Below are positions 32,825-43,303 of a stretch of 64,000 nucleotides of DNA, one piece after another (the first letter of the stretch is position 1; the number at the start of each line of letters is the position of its first letter). The notes under the pieces are model-generated. The model did no database searches. It saw only the letters and a list, made by a program, of their open reading frames with translations, and was not told the origin of the DNA. Position numbers and translations under genes: made by a program. Origin of the DNA: Wolfiporia cocos (Eukaryota > Basidiomycota > Agaricomycetes > Polyporales > Phaeolaceae); contig JACCLO010000049.1 in assembly GCA_029448655.1 (NCBI GenBank), positions 22,076 to 86,075 on the forward strand. Direction: 5' to 3'.

Positions 32825-33269
32825 CCGTGATCCGTGATCGGGATTGGGTTGCCAGCCAATAGCAGTAAAGCCTGTTGGCTATACTTAGCTATGGTGCCAT
32901 AGTTGCATGAGCATGGTGTGCTCATGATGTCATAGGCAGTGTGCCTTGATGATGTAGTGGTCTAGCTAGACTGGCTAGACTGGGTGACGTAGTGGTGACG
33001 TGTCTGTCATGGTGACATATGTCGTGACTTGCTTCTGGTGTTATCCATGTGGATTGATAGGCCGCGTGGTTGATAGAAGAGCTTGACTAATAGTCTATGA
33101 CTAGCGTGTCGCATGTGTCGTATCAGCTTAATAGTGTGTAAGTACCTTGTGTAAGTGATAAGGGTTGGCAATGGGATAAGTCCCTGATAACTGATAGGTA
33201 GACGTATAAATCCTAGAATAATTGCTATAAATAGCAGAAAAATGGCCATGTCCTGTAAATACTGTGACA
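32825..33269 (-). repeat. Partial LTR (inverted), right half only
   Basis: The sequence ends ...TGTAAATACTGTGACA, matching the inverted starts of the other LTRs, and carries AAATCCTAG...GCAGAAAAATGG like the LARD LTR edge. The half carrying TGACACAG is missing. Gypsy-2 may have inserted into this older LTR, with its other half lost on the far side. Confidence 0.5.
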
Positions 33270-33304
33270 TGGCACAGACTAGTCAGTCTTAATGATGCAG
33301 CAAG

Positions 33305-33744
33305 TGTCACAGATTTTGGGTCCCCTTCAGTAATCAAACCAAGGCACTAGTGGTACTGAAGTCACATGATGGTTTGGCCCTCATCAGGTAGTATAGCGGT
33401 ATAACATCTAGCATAGCGTGGCACCCTAGAGGCACATGACTTGCTTACATATACAGAGGCTGTGTAGATAGTGCATGGACCCTTACGTTAGGGTAGGCCC
33501 TAAGGCCCACCTGCGCTCATCCTCATGTATATATAGTATGTCGTCTGAGGCTTACACCTCAGACTTGTCAATCTCGTTGTTGGGGGCGTTTCCCCTCTTA
33601 GCTGGCATTCTTAGTCTTGCTGGTCTTGTGTGCCCACCTCGCCTCGCTATGGCCCCAAGGCCCCTTAGCAACTAGGTGTTGTACTCTACCTATTCGGTAT
33701 TGGGGGTATATTAGATGGTAGTGAGCCTATGCCACTTTGTGACA
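33305..33744 (+). mobile_element. LTR (440 bp), no matching target duplication
   Basis: It starts TGTCACAGATTTTGGG and ends CTTTGTGACA. The TATATATA box is followed by a perfect stem GTCTGAGG/CCTCAGAC with loop CTTACA (near 33544-33565). The flanks GCAAG and AGCTC differ, so one side was rearranged after insertion. Confidence 0.7.
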
Positions 33745-33878
33745 AGCTCCTTGTAATCCTTAGTGACCTTGTTGTCTAGCAATGCTTTACAAATCTCTCG
33801 GAGTATCGGTTCATCCAATTCTGGCACCACATGGGAGGTATCAAGAGCCATTGCCATGAACTCTCGCTCGAAAAATTC
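33745..33878 (-). pseudogene. Fragment of a third gypsy pol (integrase N-terminal region)
   Basis: The minus frame reads EFFEREFMAMALD...EICKALLDNKVTKDYKEL, collinear with Gypsy-2 Pol around EIHKALLDNEVTKDYKGLLES. It is bounded by LTR sequence on both sides, leaving only about 134 bp. Confidence 0.75.
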
Positions 33879-34109
33879 TGTCACAAATCTAGGTCACGCT
33901 AGATACTAGGACGTTATGGAGCAGTAACTAGGGTATATTCCCCCTAAGGTGGTGACCTGAATACAATAGGCACCAAGCATGGGAATATGAACTGCAGATA
34001 TAGCCGGACCCTTGATAACAGCCAAGCTGTTATCATAGCCCTTTTGGGGGAGTGGCTATATTGCCACTCATGAGCACATTGCATTGGGTCCATGGTGCGT
34101 CTTGTGATA
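33879..34109 (+). repeat. LTR of the TRIM family, forward copy
   Basis: It starts TGTCACAAATC and ends CTTGTGATA, and is homologous to the inverted TRIM LTRs. It retains arms GATAACAGC/GCTGTTATC around CAA. It lies directly against the gypsy-3 fragment; AATTC is not repeated on the right, so no simple duplication is seen. Confidence 0.65.
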
Positions 34110-34436
34110 TCAGTCCTGCACTTCCATAATTGACATCCAATGTGCTGCTTGACATGCTCACCACACTTGGCATGCCAAACCAGTACTCACACCTGATTGG
34201 CTAGTGTACATCATCAGGTGATAAGTTAGTTGTAGTAATTGGCACAAGATTGACAACAGAAAGTGTGCCCAGCGTCTGCAGACAATTCTCCTTCAGTGAT
34301 GGGGGTAGCAGAACAGTGTTGAACTTTGGCACCTTGAGCTTCTCCATTCCACACCTGGCCTGTGTCAACCATTGCATCTCTGGGGATTTGCATACTCAGC
34401 CTCACTCTCATTCTCATACACATTCAATGAGGGCTT
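34110..34436. other. No gene recognised
   Basis: This is a spacer between LTRs. It may be TRIM-family interior or host DNA. No motif is recognised. Confidence 0.3.
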
Positions 34437-34441
34437 GTGTG

Positions 34442-35404
34442 TGTCACAGATTCTGAAAAGAGGTACCCCCCCCCTGTCTCAAACCCACGTTCTTGGGTAG
34501 TACCCCATCATGTGTCTTTGTATGGACTTAGCAGTGTAGCGTAATGGTACAGGTCGCCCCACCCATAGATGGTCACATGGTCAGTAGCTTAGATACTACA
34601 GCACATGACTTAGGTAGCACTCAGCAATACGCACAGACCCTGCCTTTAGGGTGGGTCTCTAGTATACAGTGACAGTGTTCCTCATGTACTTAAGCTGTGA
34701 CACTCTGGGGCTTACTCCCCAGAGTGTCACAGATATATTACTGTTGAATTCACCCTCACTATAGCTTTATGAGCACTGCTGTACATGCATGTGCCCCTCT
34801 ACACTATGGTATTCCTCTCCCCTTCGTCCTGTAGTTACTGTAACAACCCTGCACCACTCGTCGATCAGCGCCCTTAGGGTAGGCGCACGTGCCTCTACCC
34901 ATAACATGGTCACACTTTCATTACATACTCATGACTAGTTACTGTTATGCCTGACCTCATAGTTACTGCGCACAGATCAGCACTTCAGGGTAGACACACT
35001 AGCGTACACGCAGATGTATATAAAGTATGACAAATGAGGCCTTATGCCTCATTCTTAGGATTTTCGGCAATTGGGCCTAACCAGCCCCTTTCATTCTCTA
35101 TGGCTATGGGCCACTCTGCTGTGCTGCTCATCTGACTTGACTGGACAAATGCCACAACCCCTAGCTGTCATCCCTCTAACTGAGCACCCAGAGTCAACGA
35201 CAATACTAGGACACGCCAGCAGGCATATACGAGATCCCCAGCAGGGCCAGTCCCACAGACACAGGGTATGTCTGTGTCACAGAGCTGTTATTCTCGATGA
35301 TGAGGCTTGTCCTCTCTTTACTCCAAGTCTTATGCATGCTAGTCCAAGGGTTCTGCTCTATGTGACAACTCTAGATGACGGTACACCCTTGGCATTTTGT
35401 GTCA
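34442..35404 (+). mobile_element. Solo LTR (403 bp net), TSD GTGTG, with a nested LTR
   Basis: It starts TGTCACAGATTCTG and ends TTTTGTGTCA, flanked by GTGTG (34437-34441, 35405-35409). Its start-site stem CTCTGGGG/CCCCAGAG is complete once the nested LTR at 34725 is set aside. Confidence 0.9.
34725..35279 (+). mobile_element. Solo LTR (555 bp) nested in 34442-35404, TSD CAGAG
   Basis: It starts TGTCACAGATATA and ends GTCTGTGTCA, with CAGAG at 34720-34724 and 35280-35284. The GTATATAAAG box is followed by stem AATGAGGC/GCCTCATT around CTTAT. The end carries the CCAGTCCCACAGAC motif common to many LTRs here. Confidence 0.93.
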
Positions 35405-35771
35405 GTGTGAGCTCACACATGAGAGGGTCTGGCTCATAACTTGAGGTTAATGTCCCAGCGAGTTTGCATGGCATTTATAAACTCTGCTGTGGCTGGTGCA
35501 CTGATGCTGTGGATGGGTGCTTAGTGCACACCACACCATGCACAAGTTAACTACTAGAGGGGCAATGCAGGTATGCGCACAAGCTTTAGTCTTATTACTA
35601 GCATATATACTTGTAACCAATTGTATTTATGGATTGTGTTTGGCAGCAACCTCGCACATTAGTCACTGGCATAGTGTGGTGGCTAACATGAGCTTCTATG
35701 TCCTCTACCCACTCTATTGTGGAGCACACAACTTGGAGTGCACATCAGATGAAACATGGCTCTGCAATTGT
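35405..35771 (-). other. Flank, possibly the decayed 3' end of the MULE remnant
   Basis: No intact frame is visible. The MULE reading frame at 36380 may continue leftwards for a few codons (RTIAEPCF) before stops. Confidence 0.3.
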
Positions 35772-35776
35772 CCTCT

Positions 35777-36379
35777 TGTCACCAGAAACTCCACCCCTAG
35801 GATATACGCTAATGCTAGGCTAGCGCTAGGGAGATGCACATGCATAGGTAGATAAGCATTCACTTATCTTATCTCAATATGGTCACATGTCATCACTGAG
35901 TAGTTACAGCATTACCTAGTCATGTGAGACACAGTCACAGTATGCACAGGCCACGCCATTAGGTCAGGCCTTGTAGCTACAGTACGTAGCATCTCCATGT
36001 ATATAAGTAGGTAGAATCTGAGGATTACTCCTCAGTTCTACTCTTCTCGGCCTAGGGGGCATGTCCCCTGGGAACCTCTCAACCCTCTGCTGCATGTGCG
36101 TGTGAGCCAGCGGACTGCTCTGCAACAAGCCTGCTGCATCCTACTTGGACATGGGGGTCTCTATTTATTGCATCTCCTAGTTTTGTCTTTAGCCTGCTAG
36201 TCTGGGGGCATACCGGTACACTCATGGGTCAGTACCTCGGGCTTCATGGCAGGTCGTCTCAATAGACAAGCCATCCTGTTCTCCCCTACAAGGATGGGTA
36301 GCCTTTAGGCCTAGGTTAGAAGGTATAGAGGCATCCCCACTAGCATGGGTAGCATGGTCACAAGTATGTTCCCGTGTCA
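35777..36379 (+). mobile_element. Solo LTR (603 bp) in the MULE remnant, TSD CCTCT
   Basis: It starts TGTCACCAGAAAC and ends CCCGTGTCA, with CCTCT at 35772-35776 and 36380-36384. The TATATAAG box is followed by stem CTGAGGA/TCCTCAG around TTAC. It is collinear with 17606-18224. Confidence 0.92.
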
Positions 36380-36384
36380 CCTCT

Positions 36385-38460
36385 GCTGCTCAATAATCTC
36401 GGCTGCCTGGTGCAACTTGTGTATAGCATATTCTATGTCTGTTTGGTCTTGATTGTCAGGCTAGGATGTGAAGGTGAGTATATCTCTATTTTACTTGTTA
36501 TATACATACTGCAAACCCACTGCCGCTGCCAGCTCATGTGCGCAGCAATCCATCACGACCAGTTGGTGGGCCCTTTTGAGGCGAGGAGAGTATCTGAAAT
36601 GTGATAACAAACTGGTGAGTCTCTCACTTTTGGCTCAATGATCTGCTGAAGTACTGGCAATGACACTACAGGGGCCTCTTGGTGTCGGAATCTTGAAGCA
36701 TGATTGGATCGTCCCAGCTGCCAGATGGTGTCAGCACCAGAACATGGGGCATTCACTCCATCCATGCATGATCTCTGGTAGACTCCGGTGGAGGTGCGAC
36801 TATGCCATTCACCATGACGGTGTAGAATGGCTGAACATGGAGCCACTGCACTGTGACCCACCACGATGATGGTATAGGTGTGGAAACTTCTTGCACAAGG
36901 TGCTTGTAGAGAAGGTACACATGATATTTCTGAGCTCCACAGTTGCATGTCCACGTCATAATGTCTGTATTGTAGATGCTGTTAATTGGAGTCTGAGCAA
37001 GATGTTCCCGTGACCTTCTGAAGGCTTCTTGCATATGGGTAAGTGATCATGAATGCCCTTCACAATGCTTTGTAATGATCTGTGCAAGGGTCAGTTGATA
37101 TGGCGGGAGCACTTTTGTGATGATTGCATGCATGGTGAGATCAATGGGCAGGTGATTATAGCAGTGCAGAACTAGCTGCTTGAGATTCTGCCAGAGCACC
37201 TCAACCATCATTGTTATACACTTGCATGGTATGCTTGATGTGTACACCACATGCACCCAGAGACACCAGCAATCATGCGAGTACCAGGAGCTCCAGAGGT
37301 AAGCTCATACCTCATGAAGATTATTGAGTTTATAGTGTTGATACATCTCATCAATAGCATCTTGTCGAATGTCCTTGGATGTTCAGCTCTGCCCATGCCA
37401 TTTAGGGAGAAAATGGTGCTGTGATGCATGCTTTGTGAAAAGCTAGAGGATAGGCAGTCGGTGTGGTGTCAGGCAAAAGACATAGCCAGGCTTTGCTTGC
37501 TTCATTGTGCTGATTGCTCTGTCATCACAAGGTGAGCTTTCTTGGAGCTCTTCAAGTGCTTCTGCAAACTCCTCAACCTGATGCTGCAGATCATCTAGGT
37601 CTCAATCCCACTCAGCATCATTCCAATTGTCATGTTTATGACCTATCCAGCCCATTTCTTCATCACTTTCATCTGCATGTAGATCAGGTGGGAGTATGCC
37701 CTGGCCACTCAGGTGTTCAATGTCAAAGTCTTTGGCATCTTCGGTTTCACTCTTCACAGCAGGATGGCCTGCCGGGATGGGCTTGAGTCTAAGTGGGGGC
37801 AGTGACAGGTGATGACAGATGGATACCCATCAATGAGAAGCCGGATGCGATGGAGAGGCTTCACAGGAGGGGCAGGTAGCTAGTACATATAATATGAATT
37901 AATGAGAATAAAGTCCCATTCCACAATGTTGGAAATAAACAAACGACTGAGCCTGTCTGTTGCAGGTATGGTATGAAGTTAGCTTTGATGTAAGAGAACT
38001 CATGGCAAGCTTCATTGACATCATAGAATGCAGGTGTCTCCTTGTTCTTTGCTAAGCACTGTTTCACTGCATGGAGTGCATGCCAGAAACATAGCTGATG
38101 TTTTGCCTGTGGCCATGTGTTCCTCATTGCATTGATTTCTGACCAATCCTTGTCTGATAATGTATATTCTGGGTTGACACCAAGGTCCTTCAGCTCACCA
38201 AGAAATCTCTCAAGCACAACTTGCTTGACACCCTTATCGGCTTCCTTGTTTGTCGATATCAGTAAGAACACAAGTGGAATACCCAACCCATGTGCATCTG
38301 CAACTGCACCAAACAGTCCAAAATTGGTCCTGTTTGTGTTCCCTAGACAGATTCAATCTCAGTAATTTACTTACGTAGCAAGCTTGCATAGCACACACAC
38401 ATGTTGAATCCATTGCAAGCTCCTGTGTATTGGAGGCCCACTCCTCAATAAAATCTGTGA
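36385..38460 (-). pseudogene. MULE-type transposase remnant
   Basis: Minus-strand pieces follow the order of a MULE transposase: DFIEEWASNTQELAMDST (catalytic Asp region), GLFGAVADAHGLGIPLVFLL, LSDKDWSEINAMRNTW...KHQLCFWH, then NHLPIDLTMHAIITKVLPPY, a SWIM-type zinc finger (WTCNCGAQKYHVYLLYKHL), and a C-terminal helix near 36400 (IEYAIHKLHQAAEIIEQQ). The pieces lie in different frames with stops between, so it is dead. Both ends are interrupted by LTR insertions (35777 and 38512). I did not identify terminal inverted repeats. Confidence 0.75.
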
Positions 38461-38511
38461 CTTAGAAGGCAACTGCCTGAGTGCTGGGCTCAGCTTGCAC
38501 ATCTAGCAGAG

Positions 38512-39465
38512 TGACACAGACTCACCAGTCTGTGGGACCGGCCCACAGGCCGGGGACAATCCCCCAAAGCCAGTGCATCAGTGCACATCCTAAGCCAATG
38601 GGTATGCAGGCAAGGCCCTTGGCTAAGGTACCACCCAGACGGGCAAGGTGAGGAGGGAGAGACCCAGGCAGACTGGCACACACACAGATGAGGTGGTGAG
38701 AGAGGGGCTACAGCCCAGACATCAAGAATCTTAGAGATGGGGAGTAAGCCCCATCTTGTCACGGTTTTATACCACAAGATATTGACCCTACATCCCTCGC
38801 TTTAGGTCTCTTGGGGTTCCACTGAGCGCACGGTCTCCTCATACCTCTAGTTACCTCCACGTCAACCATCTCACATAGTACATCACGTTACCTGGTAGAT
38901 AGTGCCTATGATGGGCACACATTCCGTCACCCGCATTATAACATCACAGTATGTACATCATATGGTCATGGTAGCACATGATCCCTTAGTTATGGCACAC
39001 AGGCCATTACATTAAGGTAGTCATAGCATACTGATCCATGTACATAAATACACCGGGATGAGGTCTTACAACCTCATCCTTTAGATTCTCGATGTTGGGC
39101 TATGCCCCTTTCTTCATACTGTCTGAGGGTGCACACCAGTCTTACTGCTGAGTTATTCACTTGCTCATCTGGGATGCACCATTGGCAACACATGTCGCCA
39201 CCTCAGCAATGAGGTCACCCTGGTCACCACTGCATTCCTCTGATGGTACCCTTGTGGATGTGTTGGATTCCCCGGCAGGGCTGGTCCCACAGACCTATGT
39301 AAGTCTGTGTCACATCTCTCTACCCTTTAAGTATGTACATGGGAGCGCAACATGTCTACCCTTAAGTGCTGGCCTGTGTGCAGCACCATCCTAACGGCTG
39401 AGGTAAGAGAGTATGTAAGCGAGCATGTAACTACTGTAGTGACAGGGAGTGACCATAATGTGAGT
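38512..39465 (-). mobile_element. Inverted LTR, split by a nested LTR; right end lost
   Basis: It begins TGACACAGACTCACC at 38512 after CAGAG. The start-site stem AGATGGGG/CCCCATCT is cut at 38757 by another LTR. Sequence after 39317 continues its promoter and U3 for about 150 bp, then gives way to forward-oriented LTR sequence. No closing TGTGACA-CAGAG is found. Confidence 0.65.
38757..39312 (+). mobile_element. Solo LTR (556 bp) nested in the inverted LTR, TSD CATCT
   Basis: It starts TGTCACGGTTTTATACC and ends GTCTGTGTCA, with CATCT at 38752-38756 and 39313-39317. The start-site stem is GGATGAGGT/ACCTCATCC around CTTACA. Confidence 0.9.
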
Positions 39466-39473
39466 GATGCATG

Positions 39474-40494
39474 GGTGCGCACTACCCCGGAGTGCCTATC
39501 TACGGGGTCAGGTGGTCATTGCCAGAGCGCCATTACTGGCATCTCTATCCCTATGCCACATGACTCAGCACCATTACTGGTGCCTTGTCATCTATGCTTA
39601 CCCCTATGCTTACGTTTACGTGCATGGACTCTGGGGCTTTTGGGCAAGCTCTTAGGTACTGGTGCACCCACATGTACTTATGCACTGGCATGAGGACTTA
39701 CATCCTCATGTCTAGCATTCTTGACATTAGGGTAATGACACCCTCTTTCATGCTGTCTACTGGGCTGCCACTCTGCTCTTAGTTCACGACATGCTAGTCT
39801 GGGGATGTCAGACCTTGCCAACCCGCCATACTGCCAACAAGACTGCTCGTTGCCCTGCCTTCCCTTGACGCCATGGGGCCTGGGACCTGTCATGGTCTAT
39901 GTCACAGAATGCCCAGAGGGGCATTCCTAGGACAATTCACTCCTCGCTATCACAGTATGGGCACTGCTATGTGCACGCGTGCCCCTCTCTGCTTAGTTAC
40001 TTCACATCATCCCTTGATGCCAGTAGAATCACCTGACCCAGTAGATTAGTGCTAGTCAGGCAGCACACGTATCAGGTACTCACGTTCATGGTCACCACTG
40101 TAGTCACATGTAGCATTACAGTCACCCTTAGTTACGGCGCACAGGCCTGTACTTTAGGGCATCCCTACATATGCTCCTGTCATGTACTTAAGTAGATGAC
40201 AGATGGGGCTTATCCCCATCTTTTGGATTTTCAGCAATGGGCTTAGGCCCCTCTCTTGCATCTTGCTGTGGGTCTGCACCAGTCATACTACTGAGTTCTC
40301 TACTCGCTCATCTGGGGGCTTGCCTTCGTAGGCATAAGGTGACTCTGTTTAACCCTGCATAACTTGGGTGGCACCTCGATAGGTGTGTAGGGTTCCCAGC
40401 AGGGCCAGTCCCACAGACATTTGTGAGTCTGTGTCAGTCTATTGGAGATATTCCCTGGCTATGGGCCAGTCCCACAGATGGTACATCTGTATCA
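39474..40494 (+). repeat. Forward LTR, left edge abnormal, with a nested LTR
   Basis: The right end CCCACAGATGGTACATCTGTATCA-GCATG looks like a genuine LTR end. A GCATG also occurs at 39469-39473, but the sequence after it (GGTGCGCACT) lacks the usual TGTCAC start. The promoter stem CATGAGGA/TCCTCATG with CTTACA is present near 39692. The net length after removing 39900-40441 is about 480 bp. Confidence 0.5.
39900..40436 (+). mobile_element. Solo LTR (537 bp) nested in the forward LTR, TSD GTCTA
   Basis: It starts TGTCACAGAATGCCC and ends GTCTGTGTCA, with GTCTA at 39895-39899 and 40437-40441. The stem is AGATGGGG/CCCCATCT around CTTAT. Confidence 0.92.
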
Positions 40495-40700
40495 GCATGC
40501 ATGCTCCTGATCATCAAGTTGAAGATCATCATCTCCAATGTTGATCTGGGCCTTGAGCTCAAATGGCCCTACAATCTTACCCATCACTGTCTCCATAAAC
40601 TCCTTCAACAACATAACATCAGTCTCAGCTTCATCATCTTCCTCATCATTGAGAGCCTTCCACTTTGTGTGTCTTTGTTCATTTTCCTTGTACATGCACT
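40492..40700 (-). pseudogene. Acidic coding remnant, unknown
   Basis: A minus frame of about 65 codons, starting MYKENEQRHTKWKALNDEE and running through a D/E-rich helix to KAQINIGDDDLQLD. The composition is protein-like, but no domain is recognised and it is bounded by an LTR edge. Confidence 0.3.
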
Positions 40701-40918
40701 CTCAGCTTTTTTGCATGGCCTTCTAGGCAGGTCTTAGACATCATGGGTAATGTATGCAGGCATGCAGGATGGAAGGAGGTCACTGGCTAATGTTGCCACA
40801 AGTCTTGCCTGCTTACAATTTCCTGCTGATTCATCACTTATAATTTTTATCTAAATGTGAGAAAATACTCTGAGCGTGAGAACAATTATCGCTCTATTAC
40901 TTTCAGTTAAAGGTCGGC

Positions 40919-41020
40919 ATGGTGCATGCTAAGCGCCCATCTGCAGTGTCGGTGCACCAGCCACAGTGGAATATGAAAAGGTCATGCAAACTTGCTGGGA
41001 CATTAACCTCAAGTCTGGCT
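40919..41020 (+). repeat. CpG-decayed duplicate of a gene-flank segment at 43085
   Basis: Blocks GCTAAGCGCCCATC, CAGCCACAG, AAAAGG and CATGCAAACT recur in the same order at 43085-43205. Most differences turn a CG in the 43-kb copy into TG or CA here. Confidence 0.6.
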
Positions 41021-41245
41021 CATATTGGATGTCAAGGTGCACTTGTGGGTGTGGCCCTTACCCTTGCTGCCCAATGGGACCAAGAATGGCTGTGGTGTGG
41101 GGGCGGAGACGGCAGAGAAGGTCAAGGAGATGTCTCAGACACTATCCTGTGCAGTGCCCAGGCACACTTAATCTTGTTTCCAGTGCTGGGTGGAGGTGGG
41201 GGCAGAGGTGAGGTCGGACACAAGGCAGTGCACTCAGTCTCACAG

Positions 41246-41713
41246 TGTCACAAATTTTGAGGCTAGGCACCTGGCTGGGCATTTACTCAGGATTTGCCCT
41301 CTGCGTGGGTCGAACGCATTGACTGATGCACAGGAAGTCACGTGACATGGAGATTAGATAAGGAGTCGTTGATTAGGGATTGCGGACCGTCCTCCCCGCC
41401 GGGCCGCTCACATGATGTAGTTGTAGATGACACCTTATGGCATGACGATCGCGACGTCGTGCATGGCCCCCTTTAGGGTGGGCCGCGACTCAGTAGTTAC
41501 GCCATCTCTACATGTATATATACTACGTCATCTGAGGGTTACACCTCAGACTTGTTCTTCTCGATGTATGGGTGATAGCCCTCCTCTCTTGATCACTACA
41601 GCATGCTGCCTGACTCCGCCTCGCCTTGTCTCAACAACTCGGCGTTGTACCCTGGGTCTTAGTACTTATAGGGGTAGGACAGGGATAGAGGTATGCCAGT
41701 CAAGTTTGTGTCA
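41246..41713 (+). mobile_element. Solo LTR (468 bp), TSD CACAG
   Basis: It starts TGTCACAAATTTTGAGG and ends GTTTGTGTCA, with CACAG at 41241-41245 and 41714-41718. The TATATATA box is followed by stem TCTGAGG/CCTCAGA around GTTACA, then CTTGTTCTTCTCG. Confidence 0.92.
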
Positions 41714-41760
41714 CACAGCATTTCAGTACAATGTACAATACAATCATACAAATGATAGCA

Positions 41761-42049
41761 TCACTTCATGAGGATTGTTTTAGCTGAGCTATATGCAGGT
41801 GCAATATGATGCAGGCAAGCACCTGGGCATGATAAATTCACTGTGGCAATCCAGTGTTGGAACATCCAGGCAAGTGCGTATCCGATTGCCGGCTGGGTAT
41901 ACCATGCAGTGACACTAGCATACTTGAACAAGTCAGAAAGATGTGCCTTAGAGATAAGGGTACCCCTTATTATTGTAGAATTTAGGCTGTACATGCTTTG
42001 CATGTTTGCCTCCCCGCCCCAAGGATGAGACAAACCACTGTCCAACATT
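41761..42049 (-). pseudogene. Coding remnant interrupted by hAT copy C
   Basis: A minus frame of about 95 codons ends at 41761. It contains protein-like tracts such as SDLFKYASVTAWYTQPAIGY, and hAT copy C has landed in or near it. The family is unknown. Confidence 0.3.
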
Positions 42050-42057
42050 GTTGTTTC

Positions 42058-42916
42058 TAGTGATGTGCCAGGCCCAGCCTGGCTCAAAAGCCCTGGCTTT
42101 GGCCTGGCTTGGACAGCCCACAGCTTTTCAAAACCTCAGGCTGGGCCCTCATTGACGGCTCACGGCTTGGCCCAGCCTAGGCCCCGGCTCGACCATGGCC
42201 TACTACTGCTAAGATAATCATCACTTTAGCTTCAGAGCTTGAGATTCACCTTTGCCAAACCTTTCCCAGATGAAATAGAACCTTGAATCCTCCTGTCACA
42301 GATTTAACTGGCAGTCCCAGACCAGTGTCTGTGGAGACATACGTCTAACACCCCTTAGCCAAAAGGGCCACTATAACAGCTCAGCTGTTATAGGCAGGAC
42401 ACGCTATATGTGTAGTTCATATTCCCACGCTAGGCACTTATATTGCACCGTTGAGTATTTGGCTTAATACTTGGCATGGTTGGCCTTTCTGGTATTATAT
42501 GTGCCACCTGGGATTCCAACCCCAGATATTCCGTGACACCTCCAATCTATAGTAGGATTAAGTGTGAAATAATCACTCACCAGTGCAGCATTCAGTAGCG
42601 TGCCTGCCATATGGGGAATCATATAGGCACCCGAAAGTGAGCGGCAGGCTTCAATGTTGAGGACTTGACTTTTCTGTAGTTTTAAATAAACAAGATAGGT
42701 GCACAATGATTGAGTTGAGCATATAACTGGCCTGTATGGGCTTATATTGTGCCTGCCAGATATTGTAGCCATTAAGATCCCTAGGCCGGGGCTCAACAGC
42801 TTGGCCCGGCCTGGCCTGTATCTCAGGCCAGGCCCTGGGCCATCTCAAGCCATGCTGTAAAGCCCAGCTTGGCCCGGCCCGGCTCATGGCCCAAAGCTGG
42901 GCCTGGCACATCACTA
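42058..42916. mobile_element. hAT-type non-autonomous element, copy C (hosts a 245-bp element)
   Basis: Perfect ends TAGTGATGTGCCAGGCCCAG...CTGGGCCTGGCACATCACTA, with the 8-bp duplication GTTGTTTC (42050-42057, 42917-42924). It is about 612 bp without the insertion and is the cleanest of the three copies. Confidence 0.9.
42294..42538. mobile_element. 245-bp TRIM-related element in hAT copy C, TSD CCTCC
   Basis: It starts TGTCACAGATTTAAC and ends TTCCGTGACA, with CCTCC at 42289-42293 and 42539-42543. It shares AGCCAAAAGGGCCACTATAA, a palindrome TATAACAGCT/AGCTGTTATA and GTTCATATTCCCACGCTAGG with the TRIM LTR. It also has a T-arm-like stem CTGGG/CCCAG near 42507-42525. hAT copy A shows the empty site near 13063. 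Confidence 0.8.
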
Positions 42917-42924
42917 GTTGTTTC

Positions 42925-43303
42925 TTGCACCGCTCACTTCGTTCGCTCTCTTTCACGCGATCCCGACGCTTGCTTCAACAATCCAGGTCCTAGTGGTGGC
43001 ACCTGCTAGTGAAGCTTGCACCTATTCCATCCAATAGAGACTGGGAGGAGAGAGGGGGCAGGGCGGGGGAGGAGGGCTGCTCGAGGACGGGGCGCACGCT
43101 AAGCGCCCATCCGCAGTCAGCCACAGCGGAGTTCGAAAAGGCCATGCAAACTCGAAGTCCCTGATCTCTCGCTCTCGTTCTCTCGTGACGACGGGACATT
43201 ATAAACTCAAGTGTAAGACCCTGCCATCATGTAGCAGGATTAACTACCCTTCAGCTAACACTCGTATCAGTGATAACGATAACGAAGAGGTCGCCACACC
43301 GAA
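42925..43303 (+). promoter_or_regulatory. Upstream region of the cysteine-rich gene
   Basis: A CpG-rich flank contains the parent copy of the repeat decayed at 40919. No coding frame is convincing. It precedes the ATG at 43304. Confidence 0.35.

Noticed and set aside
33305..33744. Simple solo LTR inserted in the gypsy-3 fragment
   Set aside because: Flanks GCAAG and AGCTC do not match and the pol frame does not continue to its left; called an LTR without claiming a clean insertion.
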